Origin: Pseudolabrys sp. FHR47
GTDB lineage: Bacteria; Pseudomonadota; Alphaproteobacteria; Rhizobiales; Xanthobacteraceae
DNA length: 64,000 bases
Assembly: GCF_005153485.1 (NCBI RefSeq)
Contig: NZ_CP039740.1
Coordinates: 2,111,001 to 2,175,000, forward strand
Direction of reading: 5' to 3'
Part shown: piece after piece, positions 61,881 through 64,000 of the stretch
Position numbering within the stretch: position 1 is the stretch's first letter
Layout: the number at the start of each line of letters is the position of its first letter
Translations under genes and position numbers: made by a program
The notes under the pieces: generated by a model
What the model was told of the DNA's origin: nothing
The model's database searches: none
Seen by the model: only the letters and a program-made list of their open reading frames with translations

Positions 61881-62149
61881 AACTTGCTCGTGATGTAACG
61901 CTCGCCAGCACTGCGGCTGCGGCTTTGACGATAGCGTTCGCGGCACTCGTGCCGCCGGCCGCGGCCCAGTCGATGCCTCCCGAAGCCCTGCGGCAGGCTT
62001 GCGGCGGCGATGTCCGCAAGCTTTGCGCCGGCGTCAAACCGGGCGAGGGACGCATCGTACAATGTCTCGCCGCCAAGCCCGATCAGGTTTCGCCGGCCTG
62101 CAAGAGCGCCCTTCAGCAGGCGCAGGCGGCGAAGTCGAGCGCGAAGTGA
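61874..62149 (+). CDS. Secreted Cys-rich-repeat small protein
   Basis: 91 aa from ATG 61874, which lies inside the end of the previous gene and has AAAGGATCTG upstream. The signal peptide is TLASTAAAALTIAFAALVPP...AAAQ. The mature part, ALRQACGGDVRKLCAGVKPG then GRIVQCLAAKPDQVSPACKS, matches the four-Cys repeat of GLG1/FGFR Cys-rich proteins used in many bacterial secreted proteins. Translationally coupled to its upstream partner. Confidence 0.85.
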   Translation: MVKLARDVTLASTAAAALTIAFAALVPPAAAQSMPPEALRQACGGDVRKLCAGVKPGEGRIVQCLAAKPDQVSPACKSALQQAQAAKSSAK

Positions 62150-62155
62150 GCGGCG

Positions 62156-62989
62156 ATGAATGCGCTCTCCGAACTGGGGCCGCATAGCAAACTGATCCTG
62201 CCGCTTCTCGCGGCAGGATTGATGCTCGTCGAGTATCTGTTTCACAAGGTCAATCATCTCGACCATCACGACGCGCGCGAGACGGCGGTGTCGCTGTTCA
62301 TCGCCGTCGGCGGAAAGATGGTCGGCTTCATCACCGCCGGCGCGGTGTTGATCCCGGCGATGGCCGTCTATCAGCTTCGCTTGTTCGATATCAGGCTCGA
62401 CAATGCCTGGGCCTGGATCGCGCTCTTTGTCGTGGTCGACTTCTGCTACTACGTGCATCACGTCGCCATGCACAAGGTGCGCTGGTTCTGGGCGACGCAT
62501 TCGGTGCATCACTCGCCGACGCGGCTCAATCTGAGCGCGGCGGTGCGGCTAGGCTGGGGAGGGCACCTCACCGGCGGCTTCCTGTTCTATCTGCCGCCGA
62601 TCGCGCTCGGTTTTTCGCCCGCGGCCGTGTTCGGCATGCTGGGCCTCGGGCTGCTCTACCAGTTCTTCCTGCACCTTGCCCGGGCGCCGCATCTCGGACC
62701 GCTCGAATGGGTGCTGAACACGCCGCGGCATCATCAGGTCCACCACGCCTCAAACGAGGGCTGCCTTGATCGGAATTTCGGTGGCGTGCTGATCGTGTTC
62801 GACCGGCTGTGCGGCACCTTCGCCGAGCCGCCCCGTCACGAACCTCTGCGCTATGGCCTGGTCCATGCCGCGCCGGGTGCGAATCCGGTCCGGGTGTTGT
62901 TCGGAGTTTGGGCCGATATGGTCGGACGGGTCCGTCGCGCCAAAGGCCTCAAGCCGCGCCTGCGCATCCTGTTCGGTGCGCCGGATTGA
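62156..62989 (+). CDS. Sterol desaturase / fatty-acid hydroxylase family membrane protein
   Basis: 277 aa with about five helices. The di-iron His clusters are HHVAMHKVRW (HX3H), THSVHHS (HX2HH) and RHHQVHHASN near residue 195. It is predicted to hydroxylate or desaturate a membrane lipid acyl chain. It starts 6 bases after the Cys-rich gene, so it probably belongs to the same unit. Inner membrane; substrate unknown. Confidence 0.93.
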   Translation: MNALSELGPHSKLILPLLAAGLMLVEYLFHKVNHLDHHDARETAVSLFIAVGGKMVGFITAGAVLIPAMAVYQLRLFDIRLDNAWAWIALFVVVDFCYYVHHVAMHKVRWFWATHSVHHSPTRLNLSAAVRLGWGGHLTGGFLFYLPPIALGFSPAAVFGMLGLGLLYQFFLHLARAPHLGPLEWVLNTPRHHQVHHASNEGCLDRNFGGVLIVFDRLCGTFAEPPRHEPLRYGLVHAAPGANPVRVLFGVWADMVGRVRRAKGLKPRLRILFGAPD

Positions 62990-63037
62990 CACGCCGCTTG
63001 AGCGGACGCGTCCAATGCGTTGATTTTATTGAAAAAG

Positions 63038-63113
63038 TGGCTCCCGAGGCTGGGATCGAACCAGCGACCATTCGATTAACAGTCGAATGCTCTACCGCTG
63101 AGCTACTCGGGAA
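63038..63113 (-). tRNA. tRNA-Asn (anticodon GTT), CCA encoded
   Basis: On the minus strand TTCCCGAG pairs with CTCGGGAG. The anticodon loop CTGTTAA lies in TTCGACTGTTAATCGAA, the T-arm is GCTGGTTCGATCCCAGC, and CCA is encoded. 76 nt. It is the tRNA substrate class served by the GatCAB encoded in this window if Asp-tRNA(Asn) amidation is used. Confidence 0.97.
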
Positions 63114-63203
63114 CAGGGCGTTTCCGCCTGACAGGGTGGGGCTATAACAAAGCCGCCCCGATTTGCAAGCCGGAACAACATTCATGACCGAAGGTCAGGT
63201 TGT

Positions 63204-63277
63204 TGGAGGCCTCGCCCGGAATCGAACCGGGGTGCAAGGATTTGCAGTCCTCTGCGTAACCACTCCGCCACGAGGCC
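63204..63277 (-). tRNA. tRNA-Cys (anticodon GCA), CCA encoded
   Basis: On the minus strand GGCCTCG pairs with CGAGGCC. The anticodon loop CTGCAAA lies in GAGGACTGCAAATCCTT, the T-arm is CCCCGGTTCGATTCCGGG, and CCA is encoded. 74 nt. Confidence 0.97.
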
Positions 63278-63464
63278 ATCCGGAAGCGCGTACCGGTGAG
63301 GGTGCGCGCCTCGAAGGTCCGAGCCTATACAGGACGATAACGCGGTCGACAACGCCCGTATGACGGTTCTGGTCGGCTTGCCTTTTGACCGACCTTGCCG
63401 CACAAAGCCGCTACTTCGGCCGGCGCGCTCATGTTGCGCGAATGGCCGTGCATCGAGGTTTGCG

Positions 63465-64000
63465 ATGACCGATTTCGCCAGCGCGCGCCGTCACATGGTC
63501 GATGGCCAGATTCGTCCCGCCGATGTCACCGATCTGCGCATCACCACCGCGATGCTTGAGGTCCCACGGGAGACGTTCGTGCCCGCGCAGTCCAGGGCGC
63601 TGGCTTATCTTGATCTCGATCTGGGCCTTGGCGCTGCGGGCGCGGCGACGCGCTGCCTGATGAAGCCGATGGTGCTGGCCAAGCTCATCCAGGCGCTCGA
63701 AATCGAATCCACCGACAAGGTTCTGATCGTCGGCGCGGCCACCGGCTACTCTGCCGCGCTCATCGCCCGCATGGCCGGTGAGGTGGTCGCGCTGGAGCAG
63801 GACGAGGGGCTCGCCCGCATCGCGAAAGACGCCCTGTCCGGCGTTGCCAATGTGAAGGTCGTCACCGGACCGCTTGCGAACGGATATGCCGGCGCAGCGC
63901 CTTACGATGCCATTCTGGTCGAAGGCGCCGTCGAGACGCTTCCCGACGCCTTCCGCGCCCACCTCAAAGAAGGCGGTCGACTCGTTTGCGTGATGGGAGC
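63465..64000 (+). CDS. Protein-L-isoaspartate O-methyltransferase-like protein, 3' end outside window
   Basis: 178 residues are visible and the gene is cut by the right edge. It reads MTDFASARRHMVDGQIRPAD, PRETFVPA, and a SAM-binding KVLIVGAATGYSAALIARMA, then GEVVALEQDEGLA and APYDAILVEGA. This is the PCMT-fold branch lacking the classical catalytic N-terminus in some members. In Rhizobiales such a gene often precedes tolC. Cytoplasmic; the substrate may not be isoaspartate. Confidence 0.9.
   Translation, partial: MTDFASARRHMVDGQIRPADVTDLRITTAMLEVPRETFVPAQSRALAYLDLDLGLGAAGAATRCLMKPMVLAKLIQALEIESTDKVLIVGAATGYSAALIARMAGEVVALEQDEGLARIAKDALSGVANVKVVTGPLANGYAGAAPYDAILVEGAVETLPDAFRAHLKEGGRLVCVMG

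Overview
The window is one GC-rich bacterial chromosome segment that is densely packed with genes. It contains no rRNA, no CRISPR array, no integrase and no recognisable insertion-sequence transposase. Several features point to the Hyphomicrobiales (Rhizobiales), near the Bradyrhizobium / Rhodopseudomonas / Xanthobacteraceae group. These are an Omp2b-type porin, the complete aapJQMP amino-acid transporter, a DUF3551 protein, an NDUFS4-like complex I accessory subunit, the plsY-dprA-topA-rnr neighbourhood, and four kinds of dispersed palindromic intergenic repeat that I recognise from that group. The species assignment is an inference from recalled families, not a database match.

Layout. 1-13.5 kb is mostly minus strand and holds pyrB, a 50-aa membrane protein, a pyrC-like gene, plsY, dprA, topA and rnr. 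This conserved block is interrupted by a TetR/MFS efflux pair, an MltB-type transglycosylase and a lower-GC islet with one membrane protein. 13.6-22 kb has a secreted Tyr/Gly-rich protein, ruvX, a secreted unknown, an MntA/HepT-like toxin-antitoxin pair, and gatC-gatA-gatB interleaved with a CxxC mini-protein and three tandem NTF2/SnoaL-like paralogues. 22-32.4 kb is accessory: a 22-residue poly-lysine peptide gene, small secreted proteins, a GST, a TPR/GT9-like protein, tRNA-Ser with a duplicated 3' end, the porin, an XRE regulator, the NDUFS4-like gene, a degenerate REC-EAL protein and tRNA-Arg. 32.6-35.5 kb is a TRAP transporter. 35.7-43 kb is the bacterial alpha-2-macroglobulin / PBP1C pair. 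43.1-46.9 kb is an envelope-lipid modification cluster (GT39, PAP2, GT2, LAB_N). 47.3-51.7 kb is aapJQMP. 51.8-58.8 kb holds cysK-alaX-like-sseA, a GGDEF protein, a MetE-like protein and pncB. 58.9-63 kb has an OmpR/EnvZ-type two-component system divergent from three small secreted proteins and a fatty-acid hydroxylase. The window ends with tRNA-Asn, tRNA-Cys and a truncated PIMT-like methyltransferase.

How the genes work together. Housekeeping themes are pyrimidine synthesis, topology and RNA decay, tRNA-dependent amidation (GatCAB), NAD salvage (pncB), cysteine and sulfur handling, and amino-acid import. Envelope biology is prominent: porin, MltB, PBP1C with alpha-2-macroglobulin, lipid modification, many small secreted proteins, and a two-component system with a visible hexamer-repeat operator. 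I found no obvious large novel defence or biosynthetic island. The best candidates for undescribed biology are the gatA-NTF2x3-gatB arrangement, the two-component system with its small-secretome cluster, the tRNA-Ser 3'-end scar, and the likely non-catalytic REC-EAL protein.
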